Positions 11,737 through 22,984 of a stretch of 64,000 bases of DNA are shown here, in pieces; positions within the stretch are counted from its first letter, which is position 1; each line of letters starts with the position of its first letter. The position numbers were made by a program, and so were the translations under genes. Where the stretch lies: the NCBI GenBank assembly GCA_030248215.1, contig JASANG010003720.1:124001-188000 (forward strand). The letters run 5' to 3'. The stretch comes from Enoplolaimus lenunculus (Eukaryota; Nematoda; Enoplea; Enoplida; Thoracostomopsidae). The notes beneath the pieces are model-generated. The model ran no database searches and was not told where the DNA came from. It was given only the letters and a program-made list of their open reading frames with translations.

Positions 11737-12459
11737 TTTATGCAGCGTTAAATTGCAAACTCTACTGCACACACATATCAATTTTATGTGTTGTAAATAT
11801 AAACATATATGTACTTAAAATTAGCGTTAACCTTACGCGTTAGGGTTAGGTTATATATGTTTTCAATGTTAGGGTAGGGATAACGAGTGACAATTTTTAA
11901 AATTGACACTCGTTAACCCTACCATATGACGTTTTTGGTGCGCAGCTGAGAAAAGATATTGTGAACGCTGCATTACTTTGATACAAATTTTATACGTTGA
12001 GTTCAATTACCGAACCTTAAACGCTGACCGTTTCAATACCTTTGCGTTGTTCTACGTTGATGGACTATTGCTTTTAAGTAAGCTGAATCTAAGAAAAGTA
12101 TATATTGACTTGTATAAGACAAATCAATTTCAGAACTGTTCAGGACAGGACACAAACGTCCAGCGGCCTTATATTGAGTTATGTATCTCAAAAGGATTAC
12201 CACTACAGATCCAACCCGAAAGGTACATAATATATGTCTATGTATTCACTGCGATCCAAACAGAATTTTAACTATAAAAACAGCTATAATTGTTCTCTGC
12301 CTACATTCTAAAATCCAATGCTCGTTTTTACTGGGCGAAGTGAAAGTACGAGCGAAGCTCGGAGTTTCGCGAAGCGTTTTATATTTTGCGCTCGGGGGTC
12401 GAAAAAGTAGATGTTCGTGTGTCCGCCCGTAAATCCGTCCGAACAGGCTAGGTTGCATA

Positions 12460-13060
12460 ATTGGTTAAATCTAAATTGGGACTTTTTACCACATTTCACT
12501 AATTATTACGCTTACAAGCAATGTAATTTCAGTACTAAAGGGTTTTGGGCGCGAGAAATCTGAATAAATTGTTTAGAAGCGATCAAAACCGCTAATTGAA
12601 TAGTTAGCTTGCAGATAATTTGCATATTAGCATAATTGATAATTCACACCGCAAATCACAAAAAACAAGCAAATAAAAAAGGGGAGGAGAAACAAAACCG
12701 ATAATTGAAAAGTTAGCTAACAGCTACTTTTCATATTAGCATAATTGATAAGCCTATTTGGGATTACAAGCAACCTAATTTCAGCAATAAAGGGTTCTTG
12801 GATGCGAGGAATTTGAATAAATTTTCTATAAATCTTCAAAACCGATAATTTAATAGTTACCTAATAGCTAATCTACACATTAGCACAATTGATAAGCCTA
12901 AATTAGGACTTTCTGCATTATTTTGCTAATTATTAGGGTTACTGAAAGATCTTTGGGTGCGAGGAATCTAAATAAATTGTTTACAAACATCGCGAACCGA
13001 TAAATGAATAGTTAGCTAATAACTAATTTGCATATTAGCTTAATTGCTTAAACATGTTCG
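12460..13060. repeat. Diverged tandem repeat, unit about 150-250 bases
   Basis: The landmarks TAATTATTA, GTTTTGGGCGCGAGAAATCT-like, GAATAAATTGTTTA and AGTTAGCTAATAGCTAATTT recur in the same order, with copies of the GCGAG motif near 12551, 12804 and 12959. A partial unit lies between the first two. It looks like an old satellite-type array. Confidence 0.7.
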
Positions 13061-13432
13061 AGCTTCGCTCAATACATGTAGTCCCACCACGACTAGTATT
13101 CAGTATGTTCCATGGATCTCAATCTATGAACCCTCTATTTTTTACTGGAACCCCCTGGAACAGTTAATTAAAAATTAGCAAAAATTGATGTTGGCCGATC
13201 TACTGCTCAGATATTCATGATCAAGCGTCTAATTTCATAGTTGTCAGCTTGCCTAAGACACGATAAACGTTGAATAAACAGCTGTTTAGACTTTAACCAT
13301 ACACTAACTGAATGAACACAACAGCTATCAGCGTAAAAAACATACGGTTGTCATGACAGTTGAACTGGACAAAATATACTACAATAGTTTTTTAAAATTA
13401 TATTCAAGATAATCGGAGCATATTTGGGGCGC

Positions 13433-13587
13433 GCCCGTAGCCATAGGGAGGCCGGGGGAAGGGTGGCCCAGCATTGAAGAATTTTGCTTCCGCCCCTCTA
13501 GAAGATTTTCAACCTTGCTGGTACGTCATCGGAAACCCATGTATGACACTTTTGCCTTCCCCCTGGCAAGGTGAGCTGACTACGGGC
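13433..13587 (+). mobile_element. CCCGTAGCCAGCTCACC-end element, family I
   Basis: Inverted ends GCGCCCGTAGCCA and GGTGAGCTGACTACGGGC. CTTGCAAGG/CTAGAAG motifs and G/C runs inside match copies at 14453 and 21571. Confidence 0.6.
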
Positions 13588-14452
13588 TTGATTTTGGATC
13601 AGTGACCAACACAAGAGATGGCTGGCAGATGTCGGAAAATTTTGACAGCGCTAGACACTGAGGAACAATTTAGTCTCTGGGTGTGTAATAGAGTGGCAGT
13701 AGCTAGTTTCGAAAACGGACTGACCATTAAGGTGTTGATTTTTCGGCCGCGCCTAGCCAGACGCATTTTAAAACTTCGGCAGTTTTTGTTTCAACCTTAC
13801 TAGGGTGAGGGCCCCCTTATAGGGTTGGGCGCTCCCCGATTGGGAGGTTTGGGGGGTTGGCTGCTCCGGCTCTGCTAAAACACTACAGACGATGAAAAAA
13901 TACAGGCAACAATAATTGTAGACAGTAAAAATAGCGACATTACTAAAATTACAAGCAAAATTACAAATACCACAAAAAACTACCAGAATAGACGTATAGT
14001 TCGTACAGATAGAATTTATTTACGAGTTAAAATCTGACACTTTTTACCGTGTAGTACAAGGATAAATGGCAGAAAAAAATGAATGAATATTACAATGTTT
14101 GTACCAATCAAAATTGGCAACGACCTTGGCTATAACACAGTAGTGTTTAAATAACGATGTATTTGTTAATTTAAAATAAATTGAAATTAAATCAATTTTA
14201 CACCGTTGTTGATGGAACGAAACTCATCATGGGGCTGACCAGGACACGTTTCGCTGGTAGCATAGTTTAAAATTTATCGAACCCTGGTTCAACAAACTGG
14301 TGTCGTTCTTGCTGCCAATTCGCTATCGGTATTTTTGCCGAACTATGAAGAGCCAAAACATTTACAAAAACTATTTGAAAATTGGTTCGTCATCAAATCC
14401 TTCTTAATACAGCTAATACGTCAAACCTTTTGCCAGTTCAACATGTTATGGG

Positions 14453-14634
14453 GCACACCCGTAGCCAGCTCACCTTGCTAGGGTGGGCTAAACATTTTCA
14501 GGAGAAGCGTACAAGGATTTTCGTTTTCGAAAAACTTACAAGCAAGGTTGAAAATATTCTAGGAGCCGGGGGCAGCAAAACCCTTCCAGGGTGGCTGAGC
14601 TTCCGTCTCTCCTCTTCGCTCTGGCTACGGGCAA
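14453..14634 (+). mobile_element. Family I element
   Basis: Left end ACCCGTAGCCAGCTCACC and right end GCTCTGGCTACGGGC are inverted. Inside are CTTGCTAGGGTGGGCTAAA and GCAAGGTTGAAAAT motifs shared with the other copies. A weaker relative lies near 6110-6215. Confidence 0.65.
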
Positions 14635-14942
14635 CGTATAGGTGCAGAAGATTAACAAAGTGCCTGCGGCTATTTTACACGACTTGCAAGTGGAATATAT
14701 ATTTCAACTGATGGAACATAATTTTTCCACGGGGTTTGTTGATGCCTTTAGCTCCGTCTGGTTACGGTGCTCGTAACAACCGCAATTGATTTGGAGTAAA
14801 AGGTTGTCTCGGAGACCGGGTAAATAGACGGTGACGGCATGTGTCATAACGGCTAACTGAGCTACAAAAATTTGACTACCCCTTTTACCGTATGCAAAAA
14901 TTGGTGCAAACATGCGGTAAAAATTGTATAAATTGTGAAACG

Positions 14943-15324
14943 CAGTGTCGGATCCACGGGGGGGGGCACCCCGGCCGTGGCCCCCCAACAGCATCTCGAC
15001 AAAAATTATATAGTGTCAATTGCTGTTCTACGCTGTTTATTTCTCTGTTTTATACACAATAGTGTAAGCACGCTTTAAAGTTTCCTGGCCCTGGAGTCAT
15101 TTATGCGGTACAATTAGGGATAATAGACATTTATGGACTCTAAACAAGGGTTTATAAGGACTCTACCCGCTTACGGATTCTTATTAGGGATACGGACTCC
15201 TATTAATTGGGACTCAAAATGGGGACCCTCCTCTTATTTGGGTCAGTACAGTATGGGTCAAAAATAAGTTTATTACCTGTGAAATTTTGGCCCCCCCCAT
15301 TTTGAGATCCTGGATCCGCCACTG
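14943..15324 (+). mobile_element. Family J element with 8-bp duplication and nested family F piece
   Basis: Ends CAGTGTCGGATCC and GGATCCGCCACTG are inverted, and the perfect 8-bp duplication GTGAAACG lies at 14935-14942 and 15325-15332. CAGTG/CACTG ends with 8 bp point to the hAT superfamily. The stretch about 15070-15254 carries family F sequence (GGGTCAGTACAGTA end), so another element inserted here. Confidence 0.85.
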
Positions 15325-15677
15325 GTGAAACGGTATGCGATTGCACTGGCATTTCCGAGCTTTGATGCCCAAAACAACATAAAAACTCAAGTTGTTGAAC
15401 GCTCAACAAATTATGTACTGTACTGTTCGTAAATCAAATTCCGAACTCTTTTATATGATTAAAATTAAAACACAGTAAATTAAGAATATAATTTACACAG
15501 CTAATTTCCAAAAAAATTGCTCAAAGTATAAGGATACAGATGCGGTTTAGTGAAACTAGAACGCCAAATGATACAATAATTCGGCACATGATACCAGCTG
15601 AGTACGTATATACTAACAGATGAACCAAAAACCTAAGTAACGAATTAGATAACTGAAATTTTAACCCTTTTCAAGGC

Positions 15678-15865
15678 CCATGTTACTATTGGGGCCGTCC
15701 CGGTTTCTGGTGGGTGTCTAAAAGTACACATTCTAGACTATATTTTTTGGGTTAGGCTTAGGTGTAGGCTTAGGAATACGCTTGTGCAACGCTTAGGCTT
15801 TGGCTTAGGCTTAGGAATACGCTTAATCTGCTGTTACGGCCCTGAAAGTAACATTGGCCCTTTTC
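15678..15865 (+). mobile_element. Family A MITE
   Basis: Starts GGCCCATGTTACTATTGGGG and ends GAAAGTAACATTGGCC. The 8-base flanks CTTTTCAA and CTTTTCTG agree at six positions. It carries a TTAGGC-type hexamer array. Confidence 0.75.
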
Positions 15866-15904
15866 TGCGTGAATTTATACAATTTCAATTGAAAACAACT
15901 TTTT

Positions 15905-15973
15905 AAGTTCAGAATCGAACACAGGTTATTGGGTGAGCGGTGTTTACCATCATCACTCAGCTATAGGCGTTGG
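15905..15973 (-). repeat. tRNA-like fragment, possibly SINE-derived
   Basis: Read on the minus strand, TAGCTGAGTGATGATGG resembles a tRNA A box and GTGTTCGATTC a B box, at a plausible spacing. No complete cloverleaf or acceptor stem is evident, so a decayed tRNA pseudogene or SINE head is more likely than an active tRNA gene. Confidence 0.4.
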
Positions 15974-17172
15974 ACACCCAAGCTCGAGGTGGCTGTCATG
16001 TATTGTGGAGTTTGCACTGCGTTTACACGCTATGCGGTAAATAGGTAAAGTCTTGCTTACAAAAAGCGTGAAGTAGTTTATAATTTACGCTCTTACTCAT
16101 CTCCCAAACGTTTTGGAAACTTTCAGATTTTGGCATAAATTTGCGTATTAGGATTAGGCTTAGGTTCCGGTTTATGCTAAAGTTTCAAGAAACTTTATAC
16201 GTAAGTGAAAACTTCAATAACTGTTGAAGCGAAAGCATACAGCAAAAGTAATAGCTTGAATGCTGTCAACGCTTGCAAAATTTTCAACCTTGCTTGTAAG
16301 TGAACGAAAACCGATGTATGGCCCTCCTGAAAAAAAATTGTAGCCCTCTTAGCAAAGTGATCTGGTTGAGGGCATATGTAGAAAGCTGGAAGACAAAAGA
16401 CTCATTTCTTATACGACCGAGTACACATAATTGGCAATTTCAGCCCAAAAAATACAACGAAAATAAAGCCAACGCGTTTGCGTGTTGAAAAAAATTTATC
16501 TACTCATCAAAATATGTTAGCTGATACACATGTACAAATACGAAGAATTTCATAACTCTATTCCGTGCAATCTCACTAGCATAATAGACTGAATTCTACG
16601 CCAACTTGGGCCAAATTATGCCGATTATTAATAGTTGATACCGCTCTGGAAGCCACAGAACACTGTAAAAATGGTGAGTCGTTAGATTGGTCGGAAAACT
16701 TGGTGTATTTCTAACGGGATTAGATGGCACGGCTATGGAAATTTGGGGCAAAATTGGGTGTAATTCTAACGGGGTTAGAATTGCACGGATTGTTTGGGTA
16801 AATTGTAAAAGTTTTGGTGTTTATGAGCCAGTGGCTGGATTTAAACAGATTCAGACATCGGTTCTAAGGATTTCGGATCAGGTTACAGGTTGGATAGTAA
16901 TTCGCATAACTTGTGGTTTACTTGTGATAATCGGTGCTATAAAGGTATTGGGGAGGGTTAGTAAACATTAACCGGCCGAGTCATTGAATCACAGCGATAC
17001 GCGTACATCGGGAAGACCAGAAATAGAAAGTGTTATTCAGGCTTGAATAGGGACCCAAAATCACGAACTTCTCACATGCCTCTGGCTTCGGCAAAAAATT
17101 TCTATATTTTAAATTTTTTTCTAATTTATTAGTTATACTCTTCAAGCAACTTGATTTCTAACTTGCAGGTAA

Positions 17173-17305
17173 GGGTTGCGCTATACTTTTTTTGACGTCC
17201 GGCGCCGTCCATCACCGTGCTATATCGTACGCAAATAATTCACGTACAATAACGTATGGTGACGCACGGTGCCTGACGGCGTCGGACGTCAAGTATAGCG
17301 CAACC
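17173..17305 (+). mobile_element. GC-rich hairpin MITE, family E
   Basis: Ends GGGTTGCGCTATACTTTTT and AAGTATAGCGCAACC are inverted, followed inward by GACGTCCGGCGCCGTCC and its complement. TAA lies on the left. The whole element can fold as one long hairpin with a TACGTA-rich loop. Confidence 0.8.
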
Positions 17306-17319
17306 GTCACATAATGCTT

Positions 17320-17422
17320 TAAGAACAAACTACTCATAAACGATATTTTGACTATAAGAACAAACTACTCATAAACGATATTTTGACTATAAGAACAAAC
17401 TACTCATAAACGATATTTTGAC
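17320..17422. repeat. 35-bp perfect tandem triplication
   Basis: Three head-to-tail copies of a 35-base unit containing AACAAACTACTCATAAACGA, starting at 17320, 17355 and 17390. The copies are identical or nearly so, hence recent. It begins 15 bases after the end of a family E hairpin element. Confidence 0.9.
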
Positions 17423-17728
17423 AATATATATACATTGAAAATTTCATGGTTAAAATTTAGCAAATGCAATATAAATTGTATGATCTAAGCTTGGTTCACC
17501 TCCGTTCTGATTAAGTCAAAATTTATTGAATTTGATATCACACGGTGATCGAGAAGTTTGGACACATTTTGTGTATAAATTCCAGTGTAGAATCGTAGTT
17601 TTAAGCGCATCCGGTCTCTGGGGAATATGTAAGCGCCATACATTTCGCGTAACCAGCTACAATACAAGTAGAACAATGCAGGAAACTCCGCGAGCAAGCG
17701 AACCGAGCTAAATTCAAGGTGCTATTGA

Positions 17729-18252
17729 CAGGGTTGCAACCGGATCTTAATTTTGGTGGGATCGGAATCGGAATCGGAATTGAATTTGCGCGTCGGAACC
17801 GGAATCGGAATCGGAATTTTTAGATTTATAAGTGTGTTATGATTTTATTCATTTTTAGTCGTAAGACCAACTAGATTTTATTTCACAGTTTACACCTCAG
17901 TGTAAATTTTCAGTGGTAATGCGTCGTCCACAATAACGTGCGTACGCTTGTGATTTTTAACCTCAATTACTTCCTATTAAAATTTCTCCTATATAAAATT
18001 TTTTTTTTCTTTTTAATTTTTTATATTATATTTTTTTTATATAAAATTTTTTTTTTTTCCTTCCTACTAAAACTTTACACCCTCCTTTTTATTTTTTCTT
18101 TTTCCTATATTTTTTATTTTTTTTATTTCTTACTTTTTAATTTTTTTCTCTTTTATTTTATTTATCTCCCTTTAATTTTTTTTCTTTCTTTACTTTTTTT
18201 ATTTCTTATATATTTTTTTTTTATTCTTTAATATTTTATTTATAATATTATA

Positions 18253-18288
<36 letters not shown>

Positions 18289-19326
18289 CATATATATATA
18301 CATATATATATATATATACATACATATACATACCCTATACACTTATTACTTATTAATAAACTAACATATATATATTTTTTAATTATTTTTTTTTTAATAT
18401 TTTTTTTTTTTACAAATTAATTTTTTCTTACATAATAATATTTCTTTTTTTTTTTTTATTACTTTTTTTCCTCAATTTTTTTTTTTTAATTATTTCAATT
18501 TTTTCTTTATTAACTTTTTCCTCCCTATCATTCTTCTTCATTACCTCCACAAAATTTAAAAAAATAAAAATATACTATAAATTACAAACCCCCCCCCCTC
18601 ACACATTTCCCCATACTTAATTTTTATTTTTTAATTACATATTTTCCCCCCCATCACCTTTTTTATCCCTTTTTCTTTTTTATCTTCTTACTCCCTCCTC
18701 CCACTTCCTACCATTCAATAAATATTATCCCCTATATATATTTTTTTTATAAAATATTATCCCCAAAAAAATTATATTCAACAAAATACCCATATAATAA
18801 ATTCTCAACATAACATTTTCTATATATATTTATAATTAAAATAACCTAAACAAAAAATAACCATCTAAAATAAAACCTTATTACTAAAAAAAAACAATCT
18901 ATATTTAAATTTAATAACTATTATAATTTTATTTTATTAATCAAAAATTAATTTTATATTATTCTATTTTTTTTTATTAATTACTAAATCTTATAAAATT
19001 TATTTTTTTTTAATTTTTTATTTTTAAATTTATTTTTATTATCTTTTTTTAATTTTTATTTTTTAATTAAAAAAATATTTTTAATATTTAAATATAAAAA
19101 AAAAAAAAAAGGATAATTCTCAAAATCAGCTGTTTTACAATTCACTTTCTGTCTTTTTAATTGCTTTAAATCTAGGTGGAACATAAGTTTAAATATGAAA
19201 TAATTTTGAAGAAAAACATACATACCGAAAATACCGGAATTCCGGCATCGGATTCACACATCGTTGGAATCGGAATGCAAATTTTGTCGGAATTGGAGCC
19301 GGAATCGGAATTCCGTTGGAACTCTG
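17729..19326 (+). mobile_element. Expanded family C element containing the G-free tract
   Basis: The left end CAGGGTTGCAACCGGATCTT and right part GGAATTCCGTTGGAACTCTG are family C ends with GGAATC iterations. Flanks GCTATTGA and GCTATTTA agree at seven of eight bases if the last G is shared. Other copies are about 400 bp; this one is about 1.6 kb because of a 1158-base low-complexity insert. Confidence 0.65.
17953..19110. repeat. 1158-base tract with no G on the plus strand
   Basis: Line-by-line reading finds no G between 17953 and 19110. The tract is mostly T and A with scattered C, and includes TATATA runs, T homopolymers and a C10 run. Composition changes abruptly at both sides. Open frames in it encode only Phe/Leu/Ile/Tyr and are not genes. 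It may be an extreme strand-biased simple repeat or an assembly or base-calling artefact. Confidence 0.95.
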
Positions 19327-19463
19327 CTATTTAAGTGTTAAATTCATGAGATACATTAGTTTTGTGAAGCCCCAATGAGGGAAAATTCAGTGCGTAGGTG
19401 ACGTTAGATTTCCATGGCAGATAGTGATCTCAAGCATACACCCGATGTTGAAATTATACATAA

Positions 19464-19733
19464 GGGTTGTGCTATCCTTGACGTCCGGCGCCGTCCGTCA
19501 CCGTCCATCACCGTCCATCACTATCGTACGATACCGCACGGCGACGGACGGTGACGGACGATCGCGCACGGTGACGGATGGCGCCGCACGGCGACGGACG
19601 GTGACGGACGATCGCGCACGGTGACGGATGGCGCCGCACGGCGACGGACGGTGACGGACGATCGCGCACGGTGACGGATGGCGCCGCACGGCGACGGACG
19701 GCGCCGCACGTCAACAAAAGTATAGCGCAACGA
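19464..19733 (+). mobile_element. Family E hairpin MITE with expanded internal tandem repeat
   Basis: Left end GGGTTGTGCTATCC and right end AAAGTATAGCGCAAC, with TAA next to both sides. The inner arm is amplified: a 50-bp unit with GGCGACGGACGGTGACGG is repeated three times head to tail from about 19537 to 19690. Confidence 0.85.
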
Positions 19734-19754
19734 TAAATCTTGCAAACAAATTAG

Positions 19755-20670
19755 TAACACCAAGAGTCGATAATGACTCTTTACAACAGTGTGCAACTCG
19801 GTACATTCTGTGTAGAAAAGAATGTACCCGGCAACCTCCCCTTTATTTAGAGGGGGTACAACCGGTGCGAACCATGGTACTTTATGAATGCGGCGTCAAA
19901 CATGCTCACCTTATAGTTTAAGTTAGGGGTATGCATGTGATAGCGACCCTCCCCGTCTAAACAAGGGGGGTCGGCCAAAAACGCAACGCCCGGTAGTACT
20001 TTTTGTACCGCACAAATTTCGGTAGTTGCACAGTCTAGTTAGAGTGATCATTCACTCTTGGTAAAACCAAGAGTGGATGATCACTCTTTATAACAAGAGT
20101 GTCCAACTGGATACATTCTGTGTATTAAAGAATGTACCCGGCACGCGTTGCGTTTTTGGCCTACCCCCCTTGTTTAGGGGGTCTGAATGCAGTTTTATAT
20201 TGTTGTAATGCTAGGAGCAAATTGTAACCCCTTGTTTAAGGGTGGGTAGGTGTACTGAAGCATACTTTATTGTTGGTCTCTTGCTTAAACCCCCTGATTG
20301 AAGGGGGGTCGAGCAAAAATGCAACGCGTGCTGGTACACTTTGCGCCATACACAGCCCAAGCAGTTGCACCCTCTTCTGCAAGGTGGACATTATTCACTC
20401 TGGGTAAAACCAACAGCAGATAATCACTGTAACAAACATATGCGATTGGTCACATTCTACGTCTGTGTAGAAATGAATCCATTCAGTGCGCGTTCTGTTT
20501 TCGCCCGAATCACCACTTTATGGTGGGTACTTCGCATGCACTAATATGCGATTTGAATTAAAGCCGCCCGATTATATTCTTAAACCCTATATTTATTGCG
20601 TATTTCACGGATATGGACCCCCGTGAAAATGAGACAGCTGGGCAAAAAACGCAACGCGCGCGGGTGCATT
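19755..20670. repeat. Three diverged direct repeats of about 300-345 bases
   Basis: The block CCAAGAGT...ACTCTTTA followed by CATTCTGTGTA and GAATGTACCCGGCA recurs near 19759, 20064 and, more diverged, 20408. Each unit contains runs of four to six G or C and an AAAAACGCAACGC motif (19970, 20310, 20640). Short inverted pieces also occur. No coding potential was recognised. Confidence 0.65.
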
Positions 20671-21570
20671 TTGTACCGTGCAATACTAACGCGTATATTT
20701 GCATACTCTTGTCGGTAGAATGATACGTCAGTTTTGATATGACTGACAACATATCAATTTTTCAGCGAGAACATTCGAATATTTACAATTTAAATTACTT
20801 AAAAATTAACAATTTTTTAGTCCTATAACAGAGGTTATTAGAGCTCAGAACTTTGACAGAGCGATCACTGGATGACGGTGATGATCACACGAGCGGTGAT
20901 TTCTCGCCGCTGAAGTTACCCCAATTTTCAGATGTATTAACGCCAAATTCAACTTATTTTCAATAGTTTCGTTGGAACAGCTCAAACTTAAGCACAATTA
21001 CTTTTCAAAGATAAAAAAAGTGTGGGTTCACGTAGTTGTTGTATCCCCCTTGCCCAAAAAGCGAAGCGGAGGACAAGATCATCCCAGATTCGCCCCGATA
21101 GGGCGCGGTTGTACCCTGCTATCCAGCAGTGAGTGGTTGGTCAGAAAGTAAACAATTTTGGGGCTTCTGGCACTATAGATAACAGCGTAAGTCCCCTTTT
21201 ACAAAAGCATAACACAACAAAACAGGTTTTACACTAAAACGACAGCAGACGGTCGGATTTTGACGCAACACTCAACACCAAAGTCAGCTTTATTGTCAAC
21301 AGTTGTGATATACATCACACCACAGAACCTCATCCTTCATCGGCTAAAAAAATAAGCAAACGCACAAAAAAATATAATAAAAAATGTATTTTAAATGACA
21401 CACAACTTAAAAAAACACTCACGTGTACATCCGACTACCACTCGCATCCGGTACAGTAATCAATGTGTAAAAAAATCGCCAACAACACATATTTTTCATT
21501 CAAGTTGGTGGTTTCACAGTTTAAGCAGGGCACTAGGAGTTAAGAGCGGAAGCTAGCAGCTCTACGGGTA

Positions 21571-21731
21571 GGCCTGTAGCCAGCTCACCTTGCTATGGGG
21601 GCTAAAAGTTTTAGAAGAGGGGCATACAAGGGTTGTCAACGATTTGCAAGCAAGGTTGAAAACTTTCTAGGCGGACCAAAATGTTTCAAGCGGGGGCTGA
21701 GCCAACCTGACCCCCCTTAGCTGCAGGCCCG
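21571..21731 (+). mobile_element. Family I element
   Basis: Left end GGCCTGTAGCCAGCTCACC and right end TTAGCTGCAGGCCC, with CTTGCTATGGGGGCTAAAAG and GCAAGGTTGAAAAC inside as in the 14.45-kb copy. Confidence 0.6.
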
Positions 21732-21774
21732 CGTACTGGCAAATGTTTATTATTGGGCCCGCCCGATACGAGGC

Positions 21775-21955
21775 AGCAAGACTTAGGCAGTTATGAACAC
21801 GGAAGCTTAGGCTGTTAAATGAAGGATTAGGCTTTTGTTTAAGCTTTAAGCTTAGGTTAAGAGCTTAGCCTTAGGTTATTAAAAGCTTGGGTTTAGATTA
21901 AAAGCTTAGGTTTAGGTTAAAAGCTTAGGTTTAGGTTAAAAACTTAGCACAACAA
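21775..21955. repeat. AAAAGCTTAGGTTTAGGTT tandem array
   Basis: Short array of a unit of about 19 bases built from AGCTTAGG/TTTAGGTT, resembling a degenerate part of the family A/B interior. No element ends are visible. Confidence 0.6.
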
Positions 21956-22230
21956 CGCGAGAGAGATTATATTTTGGTACGCATAACACAATAGCAATGG
22001 TGTCATGACCTCCTTGCCCCAGCCCATCGGCTACGCCCCTGGCCGCGGCTAGTGTATTCAAGGGCCCAATCCTGTAAAATGGGCTCCCTGCAATGGAAGC
22101 CATGCGGAGGCGCAATATGTAATACAAGAAACGTCTAAATTAGAGTCAGTTAGCGGACAGAGTCCATAAGTCGTAGTTAAAATTCATAAAAGAAACCAAA
22201 ACAGACGAATGGCTTAGACTGCTTTATATA

Positions 22231-22484
22231 CACTGTAAATTTCAGTGAGTTAATTTTAACTCAGAATGAGTTGAATCACTCAGTTTGAGTTAGGACTATC
22301 AGAACTCAGAATTTTGAGTTGATTCAATTCACTCTGAGTTAATTAATCAAGTCACCCAGAGTCAACTCTCAACTCAGAGTGATAATCAACTCAACTCATA
22401 GTGAGTTAATGTTTACTGATATTAATTCTGAAATAACCAACTCGGTAGTTGAATTGATTAATCAACTCATTGGAATTTACAGTG
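22231..22484 (+). mobile_element. TA-flanked MITE, family G
   Basis: Inverted ends CACTGTAAATTTCAGTGAGT and ATTGGAATTTACAGTG, TA on both sides, interior made of TGAGTTGAATCA-type palindromes. About 254 bp, matching the 3281 copy. Confidence 0.8.
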
Positions 22485-22771
22485 TATCCAGACGCTCACG
22501 AAAGTTTTATTAAATCCAGAGAAAAGATTAACGGGTATGGCAATCAACAAAAATGCTTCTAAACGTCAGTTCTACCTAAAACAAGCTGTATAAAAAGAAA
22601 TGCGTTGGGTCCAAAACATGGGACCAAATAAAAATAAATATCAGTCCGTAACCGAATAACCGGAGAAGGGTCCCTCAGGCAAAACAAATATCAGTCCTCT
22701 GTTTATTCGGGCCACTATAGCACATTGCTTAAAGCCGGAGTGGCTCATAGCCATCTTTGCAGCATACCCTA

Positions 22772-22984
22772 CACTGCACAATATGGTGAGTCATATTGAT
22801 TCTCTCCGCAATAGGCTTTTCGTCACTACACAAACTGAGTCAAAGTCGACTCCACCTGAGTCAATTTTGACTCACTGAGTGACGCATGTTTGACTCTGGC
22901 GGAGTGGAATTTGTCTAAATTTGTGTAGTCGCATCGAGCCTATAGTTCGGAGAAAGTAAATTTGACTCACCCTTTTTTGCAGTG
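22772..22984 (+). mobile_element. TA-flanked MITE, family H
   Basis: Ends CACTGCACAATATGGTGAGT and CTCACCCTTTTTTGCAGTG are inverted with TA on both sides. The inside is strongly palindromic (GACTCCACCTGAGTCAATTT). Related half copies lie at 24303-24389 and 25247-25298. Confidence 0.75.

Noticed and set aside
16687-16971. 94-residue open frame rich in Gly, Ile and Val
   Set aside because: No family resemblance, no supporting splice partner, and the repeated GTAATTCTAACGGGATTAG-like words suggest repeat sequence.
17938-18231. 97-residue hydrophobic open frame resembling a membrane protein
   Set aside because: It lies in the G-free low-complexity tract; absence of G removes TAG and TGA stops, so open frames and Phe/Leu/Tyr content are expected.
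19498-19796. Overlapping Arg/Pro/Ser-rich frames and a CRISPR-like look of the 50-bp repeats
   Set aside because: The repeats are head to tail without spacers and form one arm of a hairpin transposon; the frames are by-products.
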